A stretch of 64,000 nt of DNA from Nocardioides insulae DSM 17944 (GTDB lineage Bacteria > Actinomycetota > Actinomycetes > Propionibacteriales > Nocardioidaceae): positions 632,930-696,929 of the forward strand of contig NZ_KE383928.1 of assembly GCF_000422825.1 (NCBI RefSeq). Direction: 5' to 3'. Position numbers and translations under genes: made by a program. Below are positions 1 to 9,451 of this stretch, piece by piece; position 1 is the first letter of the stretch, and each line of letters opens with the position of its first letter. The notes below the pieces were generated by a model that had not been told where the DNA came from, made no database searches, and worked only from the letters and a program-made list of their open reading frames with translations.

Positions 1-728
1 AGTTGATCGTCGCGCGGGGGCGGGAGATCACGGTCTCCGACGTCGTCGCGGAGCTGGGCGTGCCGAAGAGTTCGGCCTCACGGACACTGAGTGAGATGGC
101 CAAGCACGGTCTGCTGGTCCGTGACTCCTCGCGGGCGTACCGGCCGGCCCCGCTGGTGATCTCGGCCGCCCAGGTGGCCGGCGGCTCCCGCAGTGTGCTC
201 GCCGTCCTCGAGGAGTCCCTCGAGGTTCTGGTCGCGGCCACCGGCTACACCGGGTATGTCAACGTGCTGGACGGGCGGGACTCCGTCGTCCTCCTCCTTC
301 GGATGGGCAGCAACGTCCTGCAGGCCCACACGCCGCCGGGCTACCGCGCACCCGCCTTCGCCACCTCGATGGGCAGGGCGATCCTGTCCCGCTCCGACCG
401 CGCCACGGCGCTGGGGGACCCCCGCCTGGGCGCCGACTACGGATCGGCGCCGTCGACGGCCGAGGAACTGGGCGAGGATCTCGACATCGTCCTACGTCGC
501 GGCTGGTCCTACTCCCGGGGTGAGTACGTCGACGGGGTCTTCGGCGTCTCCGCGGCGGTGCGCGATCCGGCGACCGGTCAGGTGCACGGAATCGGGATCG
601 CGATCGCCTCCGACGAGGTGGCTCCCCAGCTTCGGGACGAGATGGGGGCCGCGGTCCGTGCCGCCGCGGGAAAGGCCGGACGGGCCATCGGGGACGACTA
701 CTGGGTGAGCGGGCCGGACGGTCGGTAG
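1..728 (+). CDS. IclR family transcriptional regulator, 5'-truncated by window edge
   Basis: The visible 241 residues begin inside an N-terminal winged helix-turn-helix (about residues 8-38, with the recognition helix around VPKSSASRTLSEM) and continue into an IclR effector-binding domain to residue 235. IclR proteins usually have 10-25 residues before this point, so the first in-frame TTG at base 3 is probably internal and the true start lies upstream. The regulated genes are not in view. The gene faces otsA tail to tail with only 17 bases between stop codons, so it says nothing about trehalose control. Ligand unknown; family call is firm. Confidence 0.9.
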   Translation, partial: LIVARGREITVSDVVAELGVPKSSASRTLSEMAKHGLLVRDSSRAYRPAPLVISAAQVAGGSRSVLAVLEESLEVLVAATGYTGYVNVLDGRDSVVLLLRMGSNVLQAHTPPGYRAPAFATSMGRAILSRSDRATALGDPRLGADYGSAPSTAEELGEDLDIVLRRGWSYSRGEYVDGVFGVSAAVRDPATGQVHGIGIAIASDEVAPQLRDEMGAAVRAAAGKAGRAIGDDYWVSGPDGR

Positions 729-745
729 CCGACCGCCGAGGTGGG

Positions 746-2164
<1,419 letters not shown>

Positions 2165-2174
2165 GGTCCCGACC

Positions 2175-3383
2175 CTAGCCGTCCCGGTGGTCTGCGGTGC
2201 TGGGTTCCACGGATGAGGACGCCGGGCGGGGGCGGGCGAGGGTGAGCACCCCGAGCACCACCAGCCCGGCGAGGAGGGCCCAGAAGGCCGCTCCGATGCC
2301 GAGCACCGTCACCCCGCTGGCCGCCACCACGAAGGTGACCACGGCGGCCTCGCGGTGCCCGGCGGCGTCCTCGCCCATCGCACCGGCCAGGGATGAGGCA
2401 AGCGTCGGCAACAGCGCCAGCCCGGCCACCGCGGCCAACACCGCGGGGGCAGTGGCGACCAGGGTGGTCAGGGCGGTGGCCGCGACCGCCAGGGCGAGGT
2501 AGACCCAACCGGCCACCCACACCGCACGCCAGCGCTGCCGCGGGTCGGGATGGGTCTCGGGCGAGGCCGCCAGCGCGGCCGTGATCGCCGCCAGGTTGAT
2601 CGCGTGCCCGCCGAAGGGGGCGCCCAGTACGGTGCCCAGCCCGGTGACCGTCATGCTCGAGCGCCACGGCACCCGGAAACCGTAGGAGGCCAGGACGGCG
2701 ACACCCGGCACGTTCTGGGAGGCCATCGTGACGACGTACAGGGGCAGTGCGACTCCGAGCACCGAGGCCCAGGTGAGGGTGGGTACGACGGGCGCCAGGG
2801 TCGGTAGCAGCGGCCCGGACAGACCGCCGTCCCGGGCGGCAGCGAGGCCCAGCACCAGGAGTGCGGCCCCGAAGGCGGCCGGGGCGGCCCAGCGTGGCGC
2901 GAGCCGGAGCAGTGCGAGCCACACCAGCACCACCGGCACGACCAGGACGGGTTCCTCGACGAGCCCGCGGACCGGGGCCAGGCAGAGCGAGACCAGTACC
3001 CCGGCGAGCATCGCCTGGGCGAGGGCGGTGGGGATCGCGGTCACCAGCCGGCCGAGCAGAGACCAGACTCCGGTGAGCAGGACGAGCAGTCCGACGACGA
3101 GGAATGCGCCCACCGCCGCGGCCCACCCTCCGGAGACGGCGCCGCTGCTGGCGAGCAGGGCCGCCCCCGGAGTCGACCAGGCGAGGACCAGCGGCATCCG
3201 GTGGTGGTGGCTGAGCCAGAGCATGCCGACCGCCTGGGTGACACAGAGCGCGACCAGCCCCGAGGCAGCCTGGGCCGAGGTCGCCCCGACCGCGTGGAGG
3301 CCGGCCAGCACGACCGCTGAGGAGCTGGTGAAGCCCACCAGCGCGGTCGTGACCCCGGCGAGGGTCAGGTGTCGATCGGCCAC
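2175..3383 (-). CDS. benE: BenE family benzoate/H+ symporter-like membrane transporter
   Basis: A 402-residue, strongly hydrophobic protein with about 11-12 predicted membrane segments. It carries the BenE-family signature around LAWSTPGAALLAS (about residues 61-73) and typical Gly/Ala-rich helices such as FGGHAINLAAITAAL. BenE proteins are described as proton-coupled benzoate importers, but no aromatic degradation genes are adjacent, so the substrate is not established here. The GTG start at 3383 gives M-A-D-R. It probably heads a two-gene unit with otsA, which starts 10 bases downstream, although the two functions are not obviously linked. Confidence 0.85.
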   Translation of the reverse strand: MADRHLTLAGVTTALVGFTSSSAVVLAGLHAVGATSAQAASGLVALCVTQAVGMLWLSHHHRMPLVLAWSTPGAALLASSGAVSGGWAAAVGAFLVVGLLVLLTGVWSLLGRLVTAIPTALAQAMLAGVLVSLCLAPVRGLVEEPVLVVPVVLVWLALLRLAPRWAAPAAFGAALLVLGLAAARDGGLSGPLLPTLAPVVPTLTWASVLGVALPLYVVTMASQNVPGVAVLASYGFRVPWRSSMTVTGLGTVLGAPFGGHAINLAAITAALAASPETHPDPRQRWRAVWVAGWVYLALAVAATALTTLVATAPAVLAAVAGLALLPTLASSLAGAMGEDAAGHREAAVVTFVVAASGVTVLGIGAAFWALLAGLVVLGVLTLARPRPASSSVEPSTADHRDG

Positions 3384-3532
3384 CAGGGAACTCTAGTTCC
3401 GGTCCCGGTCGGTGGTCCCGAGAGGCCGGCCACACGGCCGGCGTACACGCCGCGCGGAGAACTACATCGCTGTGGTTCGCGGGTTAGAGTGAGCCCCGAC
3501 GAGCACCACTCTGGACTTCCTTGGGGGATCGC

Positions 3533-3826
3533 ATGGATGCGGCCAACGCTTTGCCGGGCAACGAGTCGGACGAGCCCGGGCTGAGCGAGCGCGATCAGGG
3601 CATCCTCGAGTTCGAGCGGCACTGGTGGAAGTACGCCGGCGCCAAGGAGTCCGCCGTGCGGGAGAAGTTCGACATGTCCTCGACCCGCTACTACCAGGTG
3701 CTCAACGCACTCATCGACCGCCCCGAGGCGCTGGCGGCCGACCCGCTGCTCGTCCGTCGGCTGCGCCGTCTGCGCGCGGCCCGGCAGCGGCAACGCTCCG
3801 CACGACGCCTCGGCTTCGAGATCTGA
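3533..3826 (+). CDS. DUF3263 domain protein (small HTH-like protein)
   Basis: A 97-residue protein matching the actinobacterial DUF3263 family. The recognisable core is LSERDQGILEFERHWWKY followed by KFDMSSTRYYQVLNALIDRP, then an Arg-rich C-terminal tail. The fold looks like a short helix-turn-helix and suggests DNA binding, but no function is established for the family. I chose the ATG at 3533, preceded by a GGGGGA element at 3523-3528; an in-frame TTG at 3521 would overlap that element. The LytR_C gene starts 8 bases after the stop, an arrangement I believe is common in actinobacteria, which implies cotranscription. Confidence 0.85.
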   Translation: MDAANALPGNESDEPGLSERDQGILEFERHWWKYAGAKESAVREKFDMSSTRYYQVLNALIDRPEALAADPLLVRRLRRLRAARQRQRSARRLGFEI

Positions 3827-3834
3827 GAGAACCC

Positions 3835-4401
3835 ATGCGTGCCTTCCTTCCCCGTTCCCGGCACTCCGAATACCGCTCCCGGACCGCGCGCCCGCGCGAC
3901 GAACGCGGCGCCGTACTGTCCTCGCCGGTGGTGCTGCTGAGCGTGGCGGCCGTCGCCGTCGCCGCGGTGGCCTTCTTCGCCACCGGTGATGACCAGCCCG
4001 AGGAGCGTGACATCACCCCGGTCGCCGAGGCACCCTCGGCCACCACCTCGCCGAGCGCGACCTCCTCGCCCACCGCCGAGCCGACCCAGAAGAAGCCCAA
4101 GCCGAAGCCCAAGCCCAAGCCGATCGAGCGGGGTCAGACCTACGTGGTCGTCTTCAACAACTCCGGCATCACCGGTCTCGCCGGCGAGGTCAGCGGCCAG
4201 GCGTCCTCGGCCGGCTGGAACGTCGTCGGCGCGGACAACTGGTACGGCACCATCCCCGACAACACCGTCTACTACCCCGGTGGCATGGAGCGCGAGGCCG
4301 AGCAACTGGCGCTGGATCTCGGGATCGACCGGGTCAGCGCCGCGGTCGACCCGATGCAGATGGATCGCCTGACCGTCATCCTGACGTCACCCTTGGATTG
4401 A
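3835..4401 (+). CDS. Membrane-anchored LytR C-terminal domain protein
   Basis: A 188-residue protein with a basic cytoplasmic N terminus, one membrane segment at about 28-49, a Ser/Thr/Pro linker ending in a KPKPKPKPKP run at about 87-96, and an extracytoplasmic LytR_C (LytR/CpsA/Psr C-terminal) domain at about 97-186, starting YVVVFNNSGITGLAG. Stand-alone LytR_C proteins are thought to bind wall glycopolymer or peptidoglycan and lack the LCP catalytic domain, as here. The start is the ATG at 3835, 8 bases after the DUF3263 stop. The Lys-Pro spacer would hold the domain off the membrane. Precise role unknown. Confidence 0.85.
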   Translation: MRAFLPRSRHSEYRSRTARPRDERGAVLSSPVVLLSVAAVAVAAVAFFATGDDQPEERDITPVAEAPSATTSPSATSSPTAEPTQKKPKPKPKPKPIERGQTYVVVFNNSGITGLAGEVSGQASSAGWNVVGADNWYGTIPDNTVYYPGGMEREAEQLALDLGIDRVSAAVDPMQMDRLTVILTSPLD

Positions 4402-4434
4402 GCAGCGGCCCACCGGGGGTGCGAGGCTGAAGGC

Positions 4435-5268
4435 ATGGAGTTCGTCTCGCCCGACGGTGCCGCCCGGTACGCCGCCCTGACCGCGGTGGCCTCCGAAGCA
4501 CTGGTGGCCCTCGACTTCGACGGCACCCTGGCGCCGATCGTCGAGGACCCGGAGCAGGCTCGGATCCACCCCGAGGCGGGCGAGGTGCTGGTCGAGTTGG
4601 CCGCGCACGTCCGCGCGATCGCGGTGGTGACCGGACGACCGGCCCGTCAGGTCCTCGACCTGGGCGGGCTGGAATCGGTCGGCGATGCCCTGGCCGAGCA
4701 CGGCACCGAGCTGCACGTGTTCGGCCAGTACGGCAACGAACGATGGAGCACCGAGCATCGCCGGATCCGTAGCCCGCGGCCCCCGGCCGGCCTCTCCTCC
4801 TTCGAGCGCGGCCTGCCGCGTCTCCTGCGCGAACACGACGCCGCCGAGGCCTGGGTCGAGGAGAAGGGCCTGGCCGTCGCCGTCCACACCCGCCGGATGC
4901 CCGACCCCGAAGGCGCCTACCAGCGACTGCTGCCGGCGCTGCGGGAGCAAGCTGCGGCCCACGACCTGATCCTCGAGCCCGGCCGTCAGGTCATCGAGGT
5001 GCGCGCACCCGGCATGGACAAGGGCATCGCCGTCGACACCCTGGTCGACCGGGTGGGTGCGCGCGGCATCCTGTTCGCGGGCGACGACCTGGGCGACATC
5101 GACGCGTTCGAGTCCGTCGCCGCCTGGTCCGCCACCGGTCTGGCCACCCTGCTGGTCTGTTCCGCCTCCGACGAGCAGAACGCCCTGATCGGTCTGAGCG
5201 ACATCGTCGTCCCCGGACCCGACGGCGTGCTCGCGCTCCTGCGCAAGCTCATCGCCGACGCCGCCTGA
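4435..5268 (+). CDS. otsB: Trehalose-6-phosphate phosphatase
   Basis: HAD-superfamily enzyme that removes phosphate from trehalose-6-phosphate to give trehalose. The 277 residues include HAD motif I, DFDGTLAPI (nucleophile Asp27 and acid Asp29), a motif II region at VVTGRPARQVLDLGG, and motif IV, AGDDLGDIDAFE, at about 215-226. Length fits single-domain OtsB. The ATG at 4435 follows GAGGCTGAAGGC. It starts 33 bases after the LytR_C gene and could be in the same transcript. Together with otsA at 0.7-2.2 kb it completes the OtsAB route to this compatible solute. Confidence 0.95.
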   Translation: MEFVSPDGAARYAALTAVASEALVALDFDGTLAPIVEDPEQARIHPEAGEVLVELAAHVRAIAVVTGRPARQVLDLGGLESVGDALAEHGTELHVFGQYGNERWSTEHRRIRSPRPPAGLSSFERGLPRLLREHDAAEAWVEEKGLAVAVHTRRMPDPEGAYQRLLPALREQAAAHDLILEPGRQVIEVRAPGMDKGIAVDTLVDRVGARGILFAGDDLGDIDAFESVAAWSATGLATLLVCSASDEQNALIGLSDIVVPGPDGVLALLRKLIADAA

Positions 5269-5395
5269 TCCGCGATCGGGTGGGGCTCTCCCGAGTCGTC
5301 GACCCGAGCAGGTCCGGGACGGCGATCCACCCTCACCTTCCGGTGAATCGTGGGTCCACGTCCCGGACCCCGCCGGTGCAGCAGCAGGAACCGGG

Positions 5396-6016
5396 TCAGT
5401 GCGTGGAACAGCAGGGGACCTGGTCGCGCACCTCGAAGGGGATCAGACCCTGGCGACCCTGCTGGACCAGCAGGACGGCCCGGCCGTCCTGCCAGGTCGG
5501 GCGGGCGAAACCGGTCAGGTCGAGCGTCGTGTCGGGCTCCACGAGGACCCCGGCGAGACCCCGCACGGCATCCACACAACTCTCCGCGACCGCCCGTGCG
5601 GCGGTGGTGACCGACTCCACCGAGGACCGGCCGGGGTAGCGCATCAGGCGGCCCGTACGACGACTGAGGGCCTCCGCTGCGGCGTCCCGCGCACCGGGGG
5701 CGAGGGCGGGCTCGGCCACCAGGGTGCCCTCGACCAGAGCGAGTCCGGCGAACTGGTCGAGAACCGCGGCCGTGACGGTGTCGGGATCGGTCGCGGGCGA
5801 CGACGGCCAGGTGATGACCGCGACGTGGCGCGCGATCGGCGTACGGGCGACGTGGCTGCTGAGCACGTAGGCGTCCTGGTCCGCACCGAACACGACGTGA
5901 AGAGCCCGATCCAGACCGTGCGCGAGGTGTTCGACGTCGGCGAGGCTGCGCGCGCCGGTGTCCACGGCCACCGCGCGGGTGGCCGTGGAGGTTGCGGTCG
6001 AGACCGAGGGGCTCAT
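5396..6016 (-). CDS. Hypothetical protein coupled to the PHP-domain gene
   Basis: A 206-residue protein I do not recognise. It is Ala/Val/Asp-rich with predicted alternating strands and helices, no membrane segment or signal peptide, and ends in a vicinal cysteine motif, PCCSTH. The ATG at 6016 overlaps the TGA of the upstream PHP gene as ATGA, so translation is probably coupled to it. The terminal CC with a His could bind metal, which would fit the His-rich partner, but that is inference. It lies tail to tail with otsB, with about 127 unassigned bases between them. Confidence 0.7.
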   Translation of the reverse strand: MSPSVSTATSTATRAVAVDTGARSLADVEHLAHGLDRALHVVFGADQDAYVLSSHVARTPIARHVAVITWPSSPATDPDTVTAAVLDQFAGLALVEGTLVAEPALAPGARDAAAEALSRRTGRLMRYPGRSSVESVTTAARAVAESCVDAVRGLAGVLVEPDTTLDLTGFARPTWQDGRAVLLVQQGRQGLIPFEVRDQVPCCSTH

Positions 6017-7776
6017 CGCGAGGGGAGCACCCAGATCGGGTTGGTGTAGAACCACAGGTCGGTCCACGGGTCGGCGTCGCCGACGACGTCGATGGCGGGT
6101 CCGGCCGGGTCGACGTCGTCGCCGAGATAGCCGACCTGCGAGCGGTTGGCGTCGGTGCCGCGCAGCCGCACGTAGAACGCCTCGTCGAGTTCACCGAGGT
6201 CGTAGCGGAGGGTGAAGGTGCCCTCGCGTCCCGAGGTGTCGGTCTGCTCGATGACCTTGGTGTCCGGTGCGGTGAGGGTGTCGCGGTCCGAGGTGGCGTG
6301 GAACGGGTCCACGGCGCCGCGGATCAGGTCGACCCGGTTGAGCTTGGGGGTGAACATCGCCCAGTTCGGCACGTCCTGGGCGGTGATGGTGATCTCGAGC
6401 CGGACCCGGCTGCCGCGCTTGGCCAGCAGGGTGCCGCCGAGGGTCTCCGAGCGTGCTCCGGCGAGCACGCGCACGTCGACCTGCTTGACCAGGTTGCCGT
6501 GGTCGACCCAGACCCGGCCGTCGCGGATGCCCTTCATCACCGCGGTGTAGTCCCGGCTGGCGGCTCCCACGTGCGTGCGGCTGTAGAAGCCGGGCCAGAA
6601 GTCCGCCCGTTCCAACTCCACGGCACCGCCGTAGACCGGGTTGCCGTAGCGCCCGTCCCGGTCGAACTGCTCCGAGGTGGAGCCGTCCGGGCGGGCCGAG
6701 GTGTCGCCCCAGTTGCGGTGTGAGTCGGAATTGGCCGAGATCGACCACGGCTTGCCCTCGGCCAGGAGCGAGTCCCACAGGCCGCCGACGGTCGAGGTGT
6801 AGAAGTCGAAGCCACCCCAGGAGCGGTAGCTCTCCGGCGGGTAGCCCGGGAAGGACGCGGAGCTCGGCGAGTTGCCGTAGGCCCCGCGGGCGCTGCCCGG
6901 CCCGTAGCCGGTGGGCAGACCGCCGGCCTGGTGTCCGGGCGCGCCCTCCCAGCCGACGGCGATCCGGTCATCCGCGTCGCGCCAGGCGCGCACCTCGTGC
7001 GGGCTGTCGATGCCGTTGCGAGCGGGGTGGTTGGCCAGGAAGAGTGCGTCCTCGACCCGGCGCTTGTCCTTCTGCTGGCCCAGCCACTGGATGCCGGCGA
7101 CGGCCAGTGCCTCGTTCTCGGCGGTGTTCTCGCGGGCGTCGCGCACGCTGCCGTCGTACTTGTTCTCGAACTGCTTGAGCACCGCGACCTCGTGCTTGCC
7201 CGGCGCCACGAAGACGGTCCCGTGCTCGGCGGCGGGGATGTTCCACTCGAGTCCCTGGAAGATCAAGGTGCCGTCGAGTTCGTCACGGGCCGCCAGGATG
7301 TCCGGGTTGACCAGGTCGACCCCGAGGTGGGCGTGGGTCGGGCCACCGTGGTCGGTGATGACCATCCAGTCCAGCCCGTACGCCGCACCGTGCTGGGCCT
7401 GGTCGAGGACCGTGTACTGCCCGTCGGAGGAGTACTGCGTGTGGATGTGGTGGTCGCCGGCGAGCCAGTGCCGGATCTTGCCGCCCTTGGTCGGCTGGTC
7501 GCCCTGGCCGGCTCGGTCCGTGGTGCCGCGGCGGCGTGCGGCCTCCTCGGCCATCGCCGGGCTGATCCCGGTCATCCCCGCGATGCCCGCGGTCAGCGCG
7601 CCGGTGATGCCCGCGGCGCGGAGCAGGCCCCGCCGGTTCACCTCGGCCGGGGTGAGGTCGCGGTCGGAGGCATCGGAGGAGGCGGCGAGGGTGAGGTCGT
7701 CGACCTCGCGGGAGTGCTCGTGGGAATGGCCGTGCGCGGCGTGGTCGTGCGAGTGTCCGTCGGGGTGGTGGCTCAC
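6013..7776 (-). CDS. Exported PHP-domain (metal-dependent phosphoesterase-like) protein with His-rich N-tail
   Basis: A 587-residue protein. Residues 1-22 hold nine histidines (HSHDHAAHGHSHEHS). A Tat-type signal follows, NRRGLLRAAG at 47-56, with a hydrophobic stretch to about 76. The body starts with the PHP metal motif GDHHIHTQYSSDG at 107-119 and continues with ITDHGGPTHAH at about 138, so a polynuclear metal-bound phosphoesterase-like fold is likely. The C-terminal part contains beta-rich sequence. The GTG at 7776 was chosen because AAGGA sits 7 bases upstream; a longer reading adds 13 residues without such a site. The unusually long, His-rich n-region would be cleaved on export. Substrate unknown. 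Confidence 0.8.
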   Translation of the reverse strand: MSHHPDGHSHDHAAHGHSHEHSREVDDLTLAASSDASDRDLTPAEVNRRGLLRAAGITGALTAGIAGMTGISPAMAEEAARRRGTTDRAGQGDQPTKGGKIRHWLAGDHHIHTQYSSDGQYTVLDQAQHGAAYGLDWMVITDHGGPTHAHLGVDLVNPDILAARDELDGTLIFQGLEWNIPAAEHGTVFVAPGKHEVAVLKQFENKYDGSVRDARENTAENEALAVAGIQWLGQQKDKRRVEDALFLANHPARNGIDSPHEVRAWRDADDRIAVGWEGAPGHQAGGLPTGYGPGSARGAYGNSPSSASFPGYPPESYRSWGGFDFYTSTVGGLWDSLLAEGKPWSISANSDSHRNWGDTSARPDGSTSEQFDRDGRYGNPVYGGAVELERADFWPGFYSRTHVGAASRDYTAVMKGIRDGRVWVDHGNLVKQVDVRVLAGARSETLGGTLLAKRGSRVRLEITITAQDVPNWAMFTPKLNRVDLIRGAVDPFHATSDRDTLTAPDTKVIEQTDTSGREGTFTLRYDLGELDEAFYVRLRGTDANRSQVGYLGDDVDPAGPAIDVVGDADPWTDLWFYTNPIWVLPSR

Positions 7777-7950
7777 GTGGGGTTCCTTCGTCCGGATTCG
7801 TCGGGGAGAGCACATCGAGACAACCGGCCGGGTCTGTCCGCTGGGCGGCCGTCAGGTGACGGGGCGGTGAAGCGTCGCCGGCGATCTCGATCAATGAGAC
7901 GCCTGACCGAGATATGAGATGCCGATGTGCATCCCGACGTACGGACTGCC

Positions 7951-7956
7951 TACAGT
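7951..7956 (+). promoter_or_regulatory. Candidate -10 element for the metM riboswitch transcript
   Basis: TACAGT lies 7 bases before the 5' strand of the riboswitch P1 stem, placing the predicted start site at about 7963, exactly where the aptamer begins. No convincing -35 hexamer is visible. The positional fit is the main support. Confidence 0.4.
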
Positions 7957-7963
7957 GAGGGCG

Positions 7964-8099
7964 CTCATCGAGAGGGACTGAGGGAACGGCCCGAAGAAGT
8001 CCCGGCAACCGCCACGATCCTCCGCCGCGACCTCGCGTCGGTTCGTGGAAGAGGTGCTAATTCCGGCCCGGGGCGAGAGTCGCGCTCGGGGAAGATGAG
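7964..8099 (+). ncRNA. SAM-I (S-box) riboswitch upstream of metM
   Basis: The S-box core is easy to read. P1 is CTCATC (7964-7969) paired with GATGAG (8094-8099). The conserved GAGGGAACGGCCC and CCCGGCAACC blocks fall at 7979-8010, and GGTGCTAATTCC at 8053-8064. SAM-I aptamers bind S-adenosylmethionine and normally shut off methionine and sulfur genes. The aptamer ends where the Shine-Dalgarno run GGAGGAGGA (8099-8107) begins and only 11 bases separate it from the ATG. I see no intrinsic terminator between them, so control is probably translational. A TCCTCC at 8018-8023 in the P3 region could act as anti-SD. This riboswitch fills most of the 334-base gap before metM. Confidence 0.9.
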
Positions 8100-8110
8100 G
8101 AGGAGGACTC

Positions 8111-9385
8111 ATGAGCGCTGTCGCCCCCGAAGCTGTCCGCGAGAACCAACTGCGGGAGGGCGCCTTCGGCAACGCCACCGCGCTGGTGTGCCGCGAGTGC
8201 GGTCACCAGGTGGCCCTCGGCCCCCACTACGCCTGTCCGGAGTGCTTCGGACCGCTCGAGGTGGCCTACGCCTACCCGAGCATCACCCGCGAGGAGATCG
8301 AGGCCGGCCCGCGCAACATCTGGCGCTACCAGGCGCTGCTCCCGGTCCCCACCGACATCGAGCAGAGCCCCAACACCGAGCCGGGCTTCACCCGCCTCCT
8401 CGAGGCGAAGAACCTCGCCGCCGAACTCGGCCTGGCCAAGCTCTGGGTCAAGGACGACAGCACCAACCCCACCAACTCCTTCAAGGACCGCGTGGTGGCC
8501 TGCGCGCTCAGCGCCGCCCGTGAGCTCGGGGCCCGAGTCTTCGCGTGCCCCTCCACCGGCAACCTCGCCAACGCCGTCGCCGCGGCCGGCGCCCGGGCCG
8601 GGATCAAGACCGTGGTCTTCATCCCGAGCAACCTGGAGCAGCCCAAGCAGGTCAACTCCGCCGTCTTCACCAGCAACCTGGTCGCCGTCGACGGCAACTA
8701 CGACGACGTCAACAAGCTCGCCTCCGAGATCGCCGGCGAGGAGGAGGGCTGGGCGTTCGTCAACGTCAACGTCCGCCCCTTCTACGCCGAGGGTTCCAAG
8801 ACCCTCGGTTACGAGATCGCCGAGCAGCTCGGCTGGCGGCTCCCCGACCAGATCGTCATCCCGGTGGCGTCCGGTTCCCAGCTGACCAAGGTGCACAAGG
8901 CCTTCCAGGAGCTGATCAAGCTCGGACTGGTCGAGGACAAGCCCTACAAGGTGTTCGGTGCCCAGGCGAACGGGTGCTCGCCGGTCTCCGCGTCGTACAA
9001 GGCCGGCGTGGACGCGATCCGCCCGGTCAAGCCCGACACGATCGCCAAGAGCCTGGCCATCGGCAACCCCGCCGACGGCATCTACGTCCTCGACATCGCC
9101 AACTCCACCGGTGGCGCCGTCGAGGACGTCACCGACGACGAGATCCGCGAGGGCATCGTGCTGCTCGCGCGCACCGAGGGCATCTTCACCGAGACCGCCG
9201 GCGGCACCACCACCGCGGTGCTGAAGAAGCTCGTCGAGACCGGTCAGCTCGACCCCGAGGCGGAGACCGTCATCATCAACACCGGTCACGGCCTCAAGAC
9301 CCTCGACGCGGTCAGCGGCTCGGTCGGCCCCGCGGCCACGATCGCGCCGACCTATTCCGCGTTCGCGGCCACCGGGCTCGCCTGA
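8111..9385 (+). CDS. metM: Threonine-synthase-family PLP enzyme, probable O-phosphohomoserine-dependent homocysteine synthase MetM
   Basis: A 424-residue fold-type II PLP enzyme, usually annotated as threonine synthase (ThrC). An N-terminal zinc-ribbon-like segment has Cys27, Cys30, Cys42 and Cys45. The PLP lysine is K125 in NPTNSFKDRVV, and the phosphate-binding Ser/Gly-rich loop STGNLANAVAAAGARAG follows. In Streptomyces a ThrC homologue named MetM, encoded next to a sulfur-carrier protein MetO, has been reported to convert O-phosphohomoserine and MetO-thiocarboxylate into homocysteine. Gene order here (enzyme, then carrier) and control by a SAM-off riboswitch match that role better than threonine synthesis. 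A dual or plain ThrC role cannot be excluded from sequence. A strong SD, GGAGGAGG, precedes the ATG. Confidence 0.9.
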   Translation: MSAVAPEAVRENQLREGAFGNATALVCRECGHQVALGPHYACPECFGPLEVAYAYPSITREEIEAGPRNIWRYQALLPVPTDIEQSPNTEPGFTRLLEAKNLAAELGLAKLWVKDDSTNPTNSFKDRVVACALSAARELGARVFACPSTGNLANAVAAAGARAGIKTVVFIPSNLEQPKQVNSAVFTSNLVAVDGNYDDVNKLASEIAGEEEGWAFVNVNVRPFYAEGSKTLGYEIAEQLGWRLPDQIVIPVASGSQLTKVHKAFQELIKLGLVEDKPYKVFGAQANGCSPVSASYKAGVDAIRPVKPDTIAKSLAIGNPADGIYVLDIANSTGGAVEDVTDDEIREGIVLLARTEGIFTETAGGTTTAVLKKLVETGQLDPEAETVIINTGHGLKTLDAVSGSVGPAATIAPTYSAFAATGLA

Positions 9386-9451
9386 CCCGCCGTCAGTCGC
9401 CTCCCAGCCGTCACCCAGCCACACCCCAGCCACACCAGCGAAGGAATCCAC

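Noticed and set aside
8111..9385. Plain threonine synthase (ThrC) as the only function
   Set aside because: Not excluded, but SAM-off control and the adjacent sulfur carrier fit MetM better.
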